A stretch of 64,000 nucleotides of DNA from Spongilla lacustris (taxonomy: Eukaryota; Porifera; Demospongiae; Spongillida; Spongillidae), in the NCBI GenBank assembly GCA_949361645.1, contig OX442415.1:12351241-12415240 (forward strand). The letters are read 5' to 3'. Below, in pieces: positions 11,711 through 24,800 of this stretch (positions within the stretch are counted from its first letter, which is position 1; the number at the start of each line of letters is the position of its first letter). Under the pieces are notes generated by a model. It made no database searches. It was not told the origin of the DNA and was given only the letters and a program-made list of their open reading frames with translations. The translations under genes were made by a program, and so were the position numbers.

Positions 11711-13126
11711 TATTAATGAACTTTGTAGAGTGGAACTTCGTATAAGGAATTCTGGTGTGGTTTGAAAAATATCTCGGCCATTTTAAGTGGTGCAATGATG
11801 ACAAACACATTTTTATGTAGCGGGAGACCCAAACTAAATCACTAGGGTGTTTTTGGTCCATACAAACCTTCAGTTATTTTAATTCCACATGACCCAACTT
11901 TACTCGACCACGCTCACGCGTTCACTGCACATTCTAGGATATAGTAATGGGTCTCGCTGTGTGGTTCGATCAAACTTCAGTGATTCCTATACCTATACAT
12001 ACTTTAAATAGCAATGCACCACTTACCGTTTGTTCAAAATAATTCAAAAACGACAATAGCCTAGAGAGCTGCCATCTTTTTGGGTTTATTAAAAATTAAC
12101 TCCTTTAACGGGCGTTAAATATACATTCCACCGTGAGCGCGCTGCGTTTTGGCTCAACCCTACTCTATGGCAAGCCTTGGTGGAAAGTAACCTAAACCAG
12201 TGCACGAGAGAGAGTGGGAAAAGCTCTTATCAGGACAGATTCCTTGCACATCCATTAAAAGTGGGGATTAGACGATCCGTTTTCGTAGTGACAGGGGAAA
12301 GTGGTACTTCCATCTGACCTACAACCCAGTAGGACATTCGAAAAGCAAAAGAGTGACATTAGAGGACCCGGATGAGAGCTACGTTCTAGGTACTAGGCAA
12401 AGGTTATTGGCAAGCCCATTGTTCAAACAACAGGGATCTGCACATCAGCAGCCCCTCCCCCCCCCCCCCCCCCCCCCCCCAACTACACTACCAGATCATA
12501 CTCCAACAACATCAGTGACATCAATACTATGACGGGCTGTAAAAGTAAAACTCACCTACCGAGCCTCTGATATAATGTTGTGTTGTAATTTCAATTATAA
12601 ACTTGAAAAAATGCAAAATAAAAAATCAAATAAATTTTTTTTTTTCAAATAAAGTCTCTTATTATCCCCTTTATGTCACTACAAAGCTATGCATGTATAT
12701 AAAAAGCATAGGTTGCATAGAAACACGGTGCCATTACTGGGTCATTTATACGTGGTTCCACTCTACGTAGGGTCGAGAGAAGATTCTTGGAGCCGGGAAC
12801 GTTTACGCCATTTCAGGTGGAAATTGTGGCACCTACGAGTGCACAGGCCACTCCAAGCAATGACGGTGCTGCAAGTAGACTGAAAAAGAAAGGGTGCTGG
12901 AGGTGGCAGAAAGGAGAAAACAAATATCATAAGAGTGAATTCCGTTGTGTATCATTAAGATAGTTTCTTGAAAGCCTTAATTGGTGCACGCAAATGCATG
13001 CAGGAGGACGTTATGGCACGAGAAAGTGGGCAAGTCTCTGCAGAGGTTGACATCAAAGCGTCGAAGGGGAGGTCTACTTGTAAAGGCACAGGGGTAAAGG
13101 CAAACATGATTATGGTAACATCATTA
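11711..13126. other. Mostly non-coding, weak coding-like traces
   Basis: A plus-strand trace near 12290-12450 reads WYFHLTYNPVGHSKSKRV and continues with EDPDESYVLGTRQRLL, which looks like protein but has no start and no recognised family. A poly-C run follows at 12457-12480. The ORFs at 12689-13228 show nothing I recognise. Confidence 0.35.
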
Positions 13127-13134
13127 TGTATCCG

Positions 13135-13389
13135 TAGTGGCGTAGCGAGGGGGGGGGGCCGGGGGCAATTGCCCCCGGGCGCCGACCTAAGGGGGGCGCC
13201 AAAATGCCTAGATGTTTGCTATAAATAGCATTGCAGACATAATAAGACGAGGAAAGGCTTATGTTAATGCTCTTATGTTTATTGATTAGAAACAGCAAGT
13301 ACGTGCATACTGTTGATGATATTGTGATTGTATTTTCGTATAATTGGAGCTGAATTTTGGAACAAGAAATAAAGCAGCAGGGCGCCCCC

Positions 13390-13429
<40 letters not shown>

Positions 13430-14003
13430 GCCCGGCAAAACCTATCGATACTGATCGCTTTAACGGCGCAACGATCCTCCAATACATGTAGTGGTTGTTA
13501 TAAATGTCCCAACTCACATGATGTGGTTAAATATTAAACTATGGATCGTTGAGCGGATATACCGTACATCGGTTCAATAACGTGGTGTGCAAGACTACAG
13601 GAAAGTCTGGAAGCAAGTTATTTACTATTCTACCTGGCTTTAGCATGCTTCTACGCAATTATGCTGTGTTTTGTGTCTTTAAAAGTGCGAAAGTTGCAAA
13701 GCGGCTGGGGCTCCGCCCCAGACCCCGCTTGCTGGGGTAGGCGTGTCCCGCACGCCATCACTTTCCTCCCGCACCTAAATCCTGGATCCGCCCCTGACTT
13801 GGCCAAACGCAAGGGGAAGTAGTCGGATTTGGCCAAACTCGAGGGGGACCCCCCCCCCCCCCCCCCCCCCCCCCTCCCAGTATTCGGCTTGGCCAAACGC
13901 AAGGGGTGAATGGTCTTGGGCCTTGGGGGGGGGGGGGGGGGAGGGGGGGGGCGCCATTAGTGCATTTTGCCCCCGGGCGCCCAACACCCTCGCTACGCCA
14001 CTG
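13135..14003. mobile_element. Second hAT-like non-autonomous element with perfect 8-bp TSD
   Basis: The left end (T)AGTGGCGTAGCGAGG and right end CCTCGCTACGCCACTG form terminal inverted repeats. TGTATCCG flanks both sides (13127-13134 and 14004-14011), an exact 8-bp duplication as made by hAT transposases. Poly-G/C tracts sit next to both ends, and 'ttgcccccgggcgcc' occurs near each. The interior carries another repeat fragment ('cctggatccgcccctga' at about 13780) and no transposase. Confidence 0.8.
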
Positions 14004-14011
14004 TGTATCCG

Positions 14012-15530
14012 GCGGTAAGTGCATATATGTAGATAATCGGCACGTTGATATTCCCTGCCGCTTAACATATGAAGAAAATGTTCAATGTGTAAAAAGTACC
14101 TATTTTTCAATGTGCGTAGGTAACTAGACGACAATATGTTTCAACAGCATCAATTCAATAGTACACTTACCCCAACTACTATATAGGAACTTAACACAGC
14201 TGAGTTCAAAAATTGCAGCGGATAAACGAACACAAATTAAACGAGCTTTCTTTTTCGCACGGTGCGCACCTTCAATAGACAATTCCAGTCACAATTTATT
14301 AGATCATCATTTTTTGGTACGCGTACTTTAAATGTTCAAGTACCTACATGAAGGCATTTTGACAATCGCGGTAAACACAGCTGGTAGCTTGCACAAACCT
14401 AAGGAAGTACAATACACAATTCTATATATACATGAAACGTTAACATTGCTATGGGTAGCGATTACCTGAAGATGTTCTTCCTGGAAATTCTAAACCCAAT
14501 GGTATAATTGGCACTCTTTAAAACCGTTCCTATCACAAGTTTATTAATCTAACCCACGAAAGAAGACGACGACAATGGAGGAAAATGGGCCTGGGAACGA
14601 AAGCAGTACGAGCTTTTTTGTTCTATTTAAAGCAAACGGTCTGGCGACTTGAACAAAACATGAAAATGATCATCTTTCCATTCTGGTTCGATAGCAACAA
14701 AGAGCTAAACTATACGTTTCTATACATGGTACTTTGGATAGATACATTTATCCCATAAACAATACAAACCATACATGAGCACTGACTAATATTTAAAAAA
14801 GTGTTTTTATAAATGTAATCCATTCTCCTCCAGCTGTTTGGTGCAAACCTGGTTACTGGCTGCTTGGACTGTTTTTCTTTAATTTCTTTTGCACATAATT
14901 TCAATAAGAACGGGGGGGGGGGGGGGGGATGGAATTGTAAACCCTTTTTCAAATACTGCTTACATCTATATGTACAATCATAATGACCCAACCTTCCCTA
15001 CGTAGTGGGACTCCAATTGACAATTTCCCTACACAATAGATACAAAATTGAGAGGGAAAATGTGCACATGCTTTGTTCAACCATATCTCTATACAGGATA
15101 AAAGAAAAATTTAATGCAACACCCCAAAATATATGCTTCCTACGAATTCGGTCAGATGATTATTAAAATGCTATAGTGATTTATACATCACGCCCTTGTA
15201 CAATGCCGGTTAGTGATGTCAATTAACCAGAGAAATGTCTCTCATGTACATTTACATTCTTGTATACCTAGATCTATATAATTATATACCTCAGTAACAG
15301 AAAATGAAATATAAAGGTATTTTGGGATAGCAATAAGTTGCAGTATGAAGTGTTGAAAATAGGATATCAATATTGTGATTCAATCAACAAGGATTTATGT
15401 TACTGATGTCATTTTAATTGCTATTTTCCCGTAACGTCTTTCACATGGATCATGAATTTTAATTTTAATTGCACTACATTTACATGCATTGCTAATAAAT
15501 TTGGTTTCAGCTAGATTTCACCCATCCTAA
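14012..15530. other. Non-coding stretch with an inverted repeat copy
   Basis: About 14530-14720 is an inverted copy of the repeat at 9020-9260. A poly-G run lies at 14912-14929. A minus-strand stretch near 14850-14900 (EIKEKQSKQPVT before a GT) could be a further exon of the coiled-coil gene, but I cannot fix its acceptor. Confidence 0.45.
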
Positions 15531-15781
15531 AGCTGCATGCACATTGGCTCCATGCAATGCCCCAGCAAATACATTTATAAAAAGTTTCTTGCTCCATACC
15601 ACTGTTGCCACAGAGGCTAATGGGGGTTCTACTGGTCACATTTACTTAAGCCTGAATGATTATCTTGGGACACATCAATACAAATGGGTTGATTCATACT
15701 TGGAAAAAAGGTGTATTGATTTGATTACTTCATATTGTTGTAATGCAGGAGAGATTTTAGTGCATATACCATTGGATTTAC

Positions 15782-15820
15782 CTCAATCTCAGCTTCATAT
15801 TGCTTAATTTTCTCCTCCAC
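15782..15820 (-). CDS. Coiled-coil gene, exon 18
   Basis: A 39-nt segment between 'tcaatatatgcag' and 'gtaaat' reads [13 protein letters not shown]. It lies 50 nt after exon 17. It is followed by a donor, so further exons should lie below 15.78 kb. Confidence 0.55.
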
Positions 15821-18800
15821 CTGCATATATTGACATTCAATTATCCAATATGAATAATTAACCATCAAACCTGTTTCTCAGAATTTTCAAAGTCTGCCTT
15901 GTATGTTTTTATCTGTGGGTTAAAATCAAATGCATGAAGGATGATGAATAATTGAGAAGCTAATTAAAATACAATTCCATCATACTGAACTGCAAATTAT
16001 TTAAACATGTCTTATATCAAACCCTGTCTGTAGATTGTGCAGACTAATTTAACCCTGTTTGGAAAGCTGGCACCTTCTTTGCAATAAGAATACACTTACA
16101 TGTAGATGAGGTATAAAATAAATATTAAATGAAGAATGACACCTTAGCAATTCGTCAAAACAACATTGTTTAATGTTACAATAATAATGTATGAGCCTTT
16201 GCTACTTTACGATGTAATTGTTACAAAAATAAAAGACATTTGACATTTATCTCATCCAACAGATGTCACAGGCAAAGAAGGAGATGAATCCTCATGTTAA
16301 AGTATTTCAAGAAGATAAGCTACCTATGATACTGGCATCTCTGAGTGATGGGGACAAGATGCCTTTCAAAGAGCAGTAAGACATCCACCTGGCTCTGTAC
16401 TCCAGTTTCCCACTATCACTTTGACCTCTCACCATCACAATTTTATATAGTCCAAATGTATACATATCATGTTCTTGGAAAAATTTTTTTACCATTCAAT
16501 GAAAAAAACATTTTACAGGTCAGGAGAATCATCAAAAAATCATATCTCCAGTAATATAGTTAGTACATTGGACTTGAGGTGCAAGCCCAAGCCAGGTGAA
16601 GGGACCACTGATAGCCAAGAGGAAGAATGAGGGGCTGCCACTGACAGGAGACGAGCTTTGTTGGCATGAGAGGAAGACTCCAACAAGGTGGAGAAAAGCT
16701 GGTCCTCGATCATTCCAGACAAAACCTTCTGGGTAGGAGTGGGAGAGGCCAGAACAGATATAACTGAGATGGCATTGGGAACTGAGACCTTGGAGTTAAA
16801 TGCCACTATTGCCTGCTGAAGATGGATATAGTCAGCACTGCCATAGCCGGAGGATGATAGAGATGCAATGAAGGCAGCAGCAGCATGAAGTGCTATTATT
16901 ATTATTATTTTTTGTGACAATACATGTATAATTATTACACCAAGAATAAACACAGGAAAAAGTTACGATGACTGGATCCTACTTAATATGGCCATAGCAA
17001 CACAACGAACGAGACATGTGTTTTAAGCGACCATATAGTTCATTATTATTATTAATTATTATAATTATAATATGTTCTGGGGAGCAGGTTTATTATAGAG
17101 ACTGACCATAAGCCATTAATACCCTTGCTAGGGTCCAAGAACCTCAATAGCCTACCTCCAAGAGTGCTTCGATTTTGTCTGTGTCTGACAAGGTTTGACT
17201 ACTCCATTGTTCAAGTCCCTGGTACGCTGCTTTATACGGCAGATGCTCTTTCCCGAGCACCTGTAGCATCAACTGAGAGCAGCAGCACATCATGGCAAGA
17301 TGAAGCAGAGCTACTGGAGGCTATCATTGAAGATTTGCCAGCCGGGAAGAATCGCATAAAAGAGTACAGCAATGCACAAGCTGCTGATCCTGTTTGCTCA
17401 GCTATAGCCAATTATTGCAGAAATGGGTGGCCAACAGACAAAAAGGGGCTGAGTACAGAGATTGTTCCTTATTGGAATTCAAGAGGAGAGCTAACTATTT
17501 GCGGTAATCTGTTGCTTAATGGAAATCGTATTGTGGTTCCAAAGTCCATGCAGAAACTTACGCTTACAAAAGTCCACAATGGCCACCTGGGAATACAACG
17601 TTGCCATCTGAGGGCAAAAGCTGCTGTTTGGTGGCCTCGTATAACACACCAGCTCACCAACTTTGTCAAACAATGTCCAAAGTGTGCGAAAGAGTTCACA
17701 CCCAAAGGAGAACCACTGATTTCAACTAAACTGCCATCTTAACCATGGCAAAAGTTGCAACTAACATTTTCCACAGCAATGGGGCCAATTATCTTCTAAC
17801 AGTGAACCATGTTTCCAGATTCCCTGAAGTGGTGAAACTCACTAGTACTACCTCCCTCAACATCATCGATGCACTGAAGGATATTTTCGCTCGACATGGG
17901 ATTCCAGAAACGGTTGTGAGTGATAATGGCCCACAATACTCTTCATTAGAGTTCTTCCAATTCTCACAGAAGTATAACTTCCAGCATATCACAAGTAGCC
18001 CCTACTATTCCCAAAGCAATGGTCATGTGGAGCGTGGGGTACAGACAGTAAAAAAAACTCTTCAGGCTGTCCAGCGACCCACACTTGGAGCTGGAGCTAT
18101 TGGTCGACACCACTTCCATGGTGTGGGAGGAGCCCGGCAGAACTGCTTATGGGAAGACAACTGAGAACCAACCTGCCACAGAGGGAAGAGAGATTGATTC
18201 CTGAGTGGTCTTACCTGAAGGAGTTTAAAGAGCAAGATACGGTTTTCAAGGCAAGACAGAAGAGAGATTTTGACCATCGCCACAAGGCCTACCCAAAGTA
18301 CCACTCCCTGAGGGCACAGATGTGTGGGTGAAGACAAAAGGCAAAGACATAGTACCCGGAACAGTACTCTCAGATGCAGACACACCCAGGTCTTATATAA
18401 TACACACACCTACAGGACAGCTGCGAAGAAACCGCATACAGCTTAATGTCCAACCAAACCCTTCTATGGAAGACAGTGGTCCAATGGATGAAGATGAAAG
18501 TATTGCTGATCAATAGGAAAGTACGTCAGGTGAGAGTGACAGATCCACAGCTGACAGACCTACAAACCTTTCCAGTGATCGTGAACCACCACAGGCTCCA
18601 CAATATTCACCACATCGAATAATGACCCGATCACAGACTGGCACAGTCATTCATCCACCTGATAGATATTCCCCTTAGAAAGGGAGATGTAGTGTAGTGG
18701 ACTCAAGTGTTATTACAATTGTGTAACATGATGTAATATGTATGATGTAAGTGGGTGGGAAGGGGAATTCAATTAGAATCGATTACACCACAGAGGGGGG

Positions 18801-21800
18801 GGGGGGGGGGGGGGGGGTGTTATGCAATGTTACGGATTATGACATACAACCAGTCCAACTTACATATTCCATTGGAAACTGTACTCGGAATTGTATGCGG
18901 AGTTCGTGCATAGGTTGTGTATGTATCGTAAGAGCTGTGTGATTCAAGATATTGTTTGTGTATAATCCGGCACAACTTAACGCTACGTGGTGGCCACAGT
19001 GGGATTATTACCTGTCGTACTCCTACCTATAAGTTTACAAAGGAATAGCGACTGTTCAGGTGACTCCACCAGAAAACGTTAGCTTCACATATCCCAAAGA
19101 ATGGTCAAAGTGGATTCGTCGATTCGAGTTATTTCACCAGGTGTCGGGCCAGGGCTGAACGTGAAGGAAGAAGAGACACATGTGAGCAACCTCATCTATT
19201 GCATGGGCGACGAAGCGGATGATATCCTACAGTCATTCGGTCTATCTGCGATTGATAATTGATCCTGTTTTACTATCATGATAAATATGTTTGCATTTGG
19301 GGATGGACAAAACTCTGGACAAGGTAACCTCAAGATTTGTCTGGGAAAATATAATTGATGATATATGTCAGTTTGAAATCTTGTGACACCTGCCAGTGAG
19401 CTAATGACACCAAATTTTCAAACATTGATGCTGCTCTCCACCCTATTAAGTCCTGTGGAGTCTAAAGTGTGGAACCAGGCAGAATAGTAGTTACATATTT
19501 TTTGTGTATGTGTCATGAAGCCCCCTATTTTACATTTTGAAGATACTTTTATTTTATAAGTACATAATTAGAAGGCTCAATATGCATATCATGAGGGCAA
19601 ATGCAATAGCCATCCTCTCAGTTGGCTCCAATCTTTTAAAGTTTATACTGATAGTTTGATACTTGAAAAGATGTAACTATGAGATGCCCGAAAACCTTAG
19701 CTGCAATGAGAGATAGTTTCAAGCAAAGAAATGCTCAACAGTCTTCAGCTGCAGACAATAATCTCATCACCCATCCAGGTAATTGTTTTCATGTTTATAA
19801 TTAAATAACACTGATTCTGCTTATTGCCAAGCAAGATTATGATAGCATGAATGTCAGAAATTAATTTGGTCCCCTATACTTTGCAGATGATTCAAAAGAC
19901 AATATGTGGTGGATCCTTTATCTCATGCACTGGTTATCATACCTGAACTTATTAAGGTATGATTATGAAGCACTGGTTGGTTGCAAATCATTGCACTGGT
20001 TACAGATAGCATAATTAATGCTGGAAAGAAGCTTCTCCAAGTGTTTATCTATTAGTTCATGGTCTGCATGCAAGTTACCGCATTAGTGTTAACCTTTCAT
20101 GTGGAACAAAAAGAATTCATACAAATCCTACATGTATCCAACAGTCAGTGGTTAACTTGTTCTATGGGAGCCTCGAGTTGTAAATATTTTTGACAGCATG
20201 AGTGGAAAGGACCTACCCACCAAAGCGAAGGAAAAAAAAACAACACTACTAGTCTGTACTCCACTAATTTTAAAGTTTATGCGTGTTCAAAGGCACTGAA
20301 AAACGTTCTAATGACTGTGGTGTGTTTGCATTGGCATTTGCCACTATATTATTACGCATGTTTAGCGAATGTTTATATAATGCTCAGAGGGGGACAATAT
20401 AACCTAGGTTATAGTGTCTGGGTGGGGGGGACAGTTTCCCCAAGGGGGGAGGGGGGGGGGCATTATATGCTAGGGTATATTGTCCCCCAAGGACTAGGCT
20501 ATATTGTCCAGGAGAAGGGGGGGCAATGGATTCTATGACACCGGACATTTTTTCCTAGGCATATAGATGTCCCCCACCCCTCCAAATACTTTGTCCCTGT
20601 TTGCAATACAAGTTTGACAACGAAACATGTAGCCTTCAAATCCTAGTTAACCCGTGCGTGTTGTGTTAATAAGCACACATGGACAGTCAGTTTACGATTG
20701 AGGTATGGTTATACGTGGAACATGGTAACATTTCAACATCAAAATGGATTTTTAAATGTTTGTTTACAGACAGTGGTATTAACACACCGTTATTGCAAGG
20801 ATCTAAGACTAAGTGGCAATGCTCATTAGAATTTTGTGCATGACTCTGTATACTTACCTGCTCTTTTAGGGCATAGTTTTCATCACTTAGATCCTGTCGT
20901 ACAAAATTTAACAGTATGAGGAAAAATGGATAGAGAAAGAGACAGAGATAGGGGATAGGAAAGGAGGGGGGAAAAGAGAGTGGAGCTGTAATCATTCAGG
21001 TAAGACACATTCATGTACATGAATACAGGGATGTGTTATGCATCACTACTATTAAATAGTAGACAGCATATCAATAAATATATAACCATGAAATTCACTG
21101 TTACAGTAATTTGTATGATCCATTTATATGCCCATGTTTATTATGGCAGCCAAGTAAGTACACGTCCACAGCTTTGTGCAACTACAAATTTGTCAAGATG
21201 GGTACCATCTACATACATTTGCAACTTAAATATAATTATTATTCCATCTTTATTGTGTCAGTGAATATGTGTACATGAACATATACATATTATGCACATT
21301 CATGCCATCGTATGACATTCACACATTTATTATAGTAGTTACTACAAAAAAAACAATGCATACCTTATTTTCTTTTTGAGTGGCTTTTATCAACTCATCC
21401 TTGTCTTCAATCTCCTTGTCATGCTGCATTTTTAATCATGCTATCACACTTTAGTTACATATCCATGTGTACCTTTCCCTTAAAAGCTTGGCGATCATTT
21501 CTCTCCTTTTGAAAGTCCTCCATGTATGTTTGTACCTGACAAAAAAGTCATAGCTTCGATGTTACACCATTTCTAGGCATGACATACTCAAGTAATTACA
21601 TTTCCTTCAATTATACTAGACATCTAATACCTGTTTCATGGAAACTGCTATATTTATATGAATGTACTCATGCCATATCTGTGAACAATATTTTCACCTT
21701 AAAGACTCGTCTGAAAATATTGATCTATCCACTTTTTGTAAACCGCATCCCTTTAAATAGCCAGTATGTAAGGTTAAAGTGCATCATTTTTTTGTAGCAA

Positions 21801-24800
21801 CACACAAAGTAGTGTTCAAAATAGTTTTATTTTTTGGTATTTTGAACCATTATAATTGTATATTATAATCTTTTGTGCATTTAAAAGTCTTCCCCTGAGC
21901 CTATAATTGTGATCTGAACACATTTAATGGCAACTTCACTCCTTAGCACTGCTTACCTCAATTTTGCGTGTCTCCAACTCCTGTTCCAACTTCTGGTACT
22001 GCAGCATTTACATAATGTAAGAATATACACATACACAGGAATATGCAGGGAAATAACAGAGTACTTTACTACATGTACCAGTATTTCTTTGCTTTTTATC
22101 AATACATTTTTGGGGCAAAATAACAGTGTAAATTCCTTTCCCAAAGGTCTGATCAATTTGAAAGGTAAGAACAACTGCAAATCATTGAAGTATGCACTAC
22201 ATGTATATACACTATATTCTTAATGTTCTATCTCCTGCTTGTGCTCCTTATTTAAACATGGTTAGGTAAGAACATGGTTGTTAAAACTATATTTACTATT
22301 AATAAGGATCTTCTTTTTGAACTTGATAATACAAAATATATTGCCCTATCCCTTGAAGCAAGAGAGATAGTTGCTGACTCGCCACCCAAGGACGCAACCC
22401 AAATAGCCCTCAACAGCTGCAATGTTTCTATTAGGGGATGCAGTGCCTTCAGTCTCTAGTGTTTACTGTGAACAGCAGCACTCATCAGAAGTGTGTGGAT
22501 CAGTGAACAATGTAGAAGCAAGAAAACAATCCCTATTCAAGACCAGAAGATGTTTTGCTTGTCTACAAAGGAACCATACAGCTCGAGATTGTCACTTAGT
22601 TTTACACAAAGTAGCAACACACACATAAACACAACGAATACTATGTCCATACACACACAGACCCGCCACAGTACTGAATGTCTGGCATCCTCAAGTCTTA
22701 ACTGATTCTTTACGTTAATGGTAGACCATAAGTATGCCCCAAACTGGTTCTACCGGATTCTGCCATCACTGCGCATGCTCAAGTTGCATAACCAGTTACT
22801 ACATCAGATGACTAAGGTGATGATGATCAGACCAGTCATTACATAACACCTCCCTCCCAGCTTCTTGCGTCCTCGCAAGACAAGTAGTCAACAGATATGT
22901 AGCCTCTTACGTAGAGGCGGTCGAAATGTCTTGGGGGATTTCGTCTAACATCCAAAAAAGGCGGATTTTCCGCATCTAGCACATGATCTACATTTTCAAA
23001 AGTGGCACCCTCAACTGGGATAATTATGTCATCTTCAGTGGCGTCTGGTACAGACTCCTGTTCTTGATATATGCTACATTTTGCATAGCTCCCACATCAG
23101 TACTGTTGTTTCCGGTAGATGGCTATTGGCATTTTCAGGATTTGGGTCACTAAGGCAGAGTTTCAGCCTGTTGCGATGAAAAATCCGCTTTTGGGTGCAC
23201 CAATCAGTTGCACATGGTAATTCACTAGGCCCACTTTGTCAATAATTGTGTATGGACCCCTTCACAAAGAGGCGAATTTCTTGGTTTGTCCCTTTTTGAT
23301 CGCGGGAACAAAAAGCCATACACGATCCTCAAAGCCTCTCTACTAATGGTCTGATCCGTCGCTTGTTTTTGTCTTAGTGAGCCTCATGTAACCGTTGGCG
23401 AACCACAGAAAATGCTGACTTGAGAGATGACTGTATCTTTCTTACATAATCAGGTTATTGACAAGTTAGGAGATTATGAAATATGCGGTGTAACCAGTTG
23501 TATCATGTACAGCAGTTCTATACACAAATAAGACCTTCTGCAGGTGATCTTCCCAGTCCTTCTGGTGTTCCTCAATTTCCTTTGACAGCATTGCTTTTAG
23601 AGTGCGATTGAAACGTTCTACCTCCGGATGATAGGCAGTTGTTTGTGTACGATTAATGCCTAGGTTAGTACACAGAAAACAAAAAAATATCAATGCCAAA
23701 AACGAATTAGCAACTATCATCCCCAAGAATATACACACCCACCAATCCAATGGTTTGCCAGATCTCCTCCAGCCTAAGCAAATACTGATGATAATCATTA
23801 TTATTATCGATGGAATTAGCAGCCTCAAAGTAAAACTTCACAATACTTGACTGCAGAACATCCATAAATACACCCTGTGGATCTGGTCAGCATCATTACA
23901 GATTTTTCGCATCCTTTTCCAAGGGGCTTCAGACAATGATGTTCCAAATGTTGAAATAAACATTTTCATCTTTTTATTGACATTTGCACTTACCTTTTCT
24001 GGTTCATTCCAAGCATGAGCTATCAGCCTTCTTCCATGCTCATCAACTGAATGCAATGACACAACATCTCCACGCTTAGAATTGAGGCCAAATGCATATT
24101 CTTGAATCTATTGCTTTGGATACCTAGAAGTAGCATTCTTCACAATACCAACAAAGTCCAACCCACATGCCTTCATGGCTTCTGCTGTTTTCACAATACT
24201 AAACCATCCATCTCCTATTACACACCTTTTTGTACCATGATAATGCTCTGTCAAGCACTGAATTACTGCAGTTGTTTTCATTTTCCTTTCACTACAATAT
24301 TTTTTCAGTGCCATATTTTCAGGTTTCTCTTGTAACTCTATGCGAAGAATAACCTTGCTCTGAGAGTCACTCATATTTTTTATCAAGAAGCCAACCCTTT
24401 CAGGTTTTAATTTAATAGTTGTTATTCCAGGCACATAGTGTTCATCTCCAAGCCATCAACTCATTGATTCATCAATGGTAAGTGTGCTTCCTGCAATAAA
24501 AATTCTGTCCATATTGTCATTGAAATGCAGTCATATATGATACCATTCATCTGTTTTTTCTTCAACATTACCCTCCCAAAATGTCAATGCTCCACAGATC
24601 TGTTCCCAGCGATTTTTTCGTAACCCTGTTTTTATGGCAAACTTTTGTGCTGTTATAAAACTATGCTTTTCATTCCAATAATGTGCAATGTTAGATAATG
24701 GCTGAACTGACATTCCTAGAAGGGATCCATTAGAGTGATCCATAATATGCACACCAACACGATTTGCCTTGTCCCCAAGTACAGAATTTGTAGCACTAAT

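Larger units (their letters stand above)
17088..19255 (+). mobile_element. Ty3/gypsy relic in order RNase H - integrase - LTR - gag
   Basis: The copy starts inside RNase H (17088), runs through integrase to the end of pol (18678), then a purine-rich tract and an LTR-like block, and continues into the start of gag (to about 19255). A linear element would end at its 3' LTR. Gag following that LTR means either a tandem copy or integration of a one-LTR circle. Both pol and gag are decayed. Confidence 0.7.

Noticed and set aside
13110..14134. Glycine- and proline-rich ORFs on both strands
   Set aside because: They exist only because G/C homopolymers in the hAT-like element encode Gly or Pro runs without stops.
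20687..20995. 102-codon minus-strand ORF with a hydrophobic start
   Set aside because: Only the 36-nt part with splice borders looks coding; the rest is intronic read-through.
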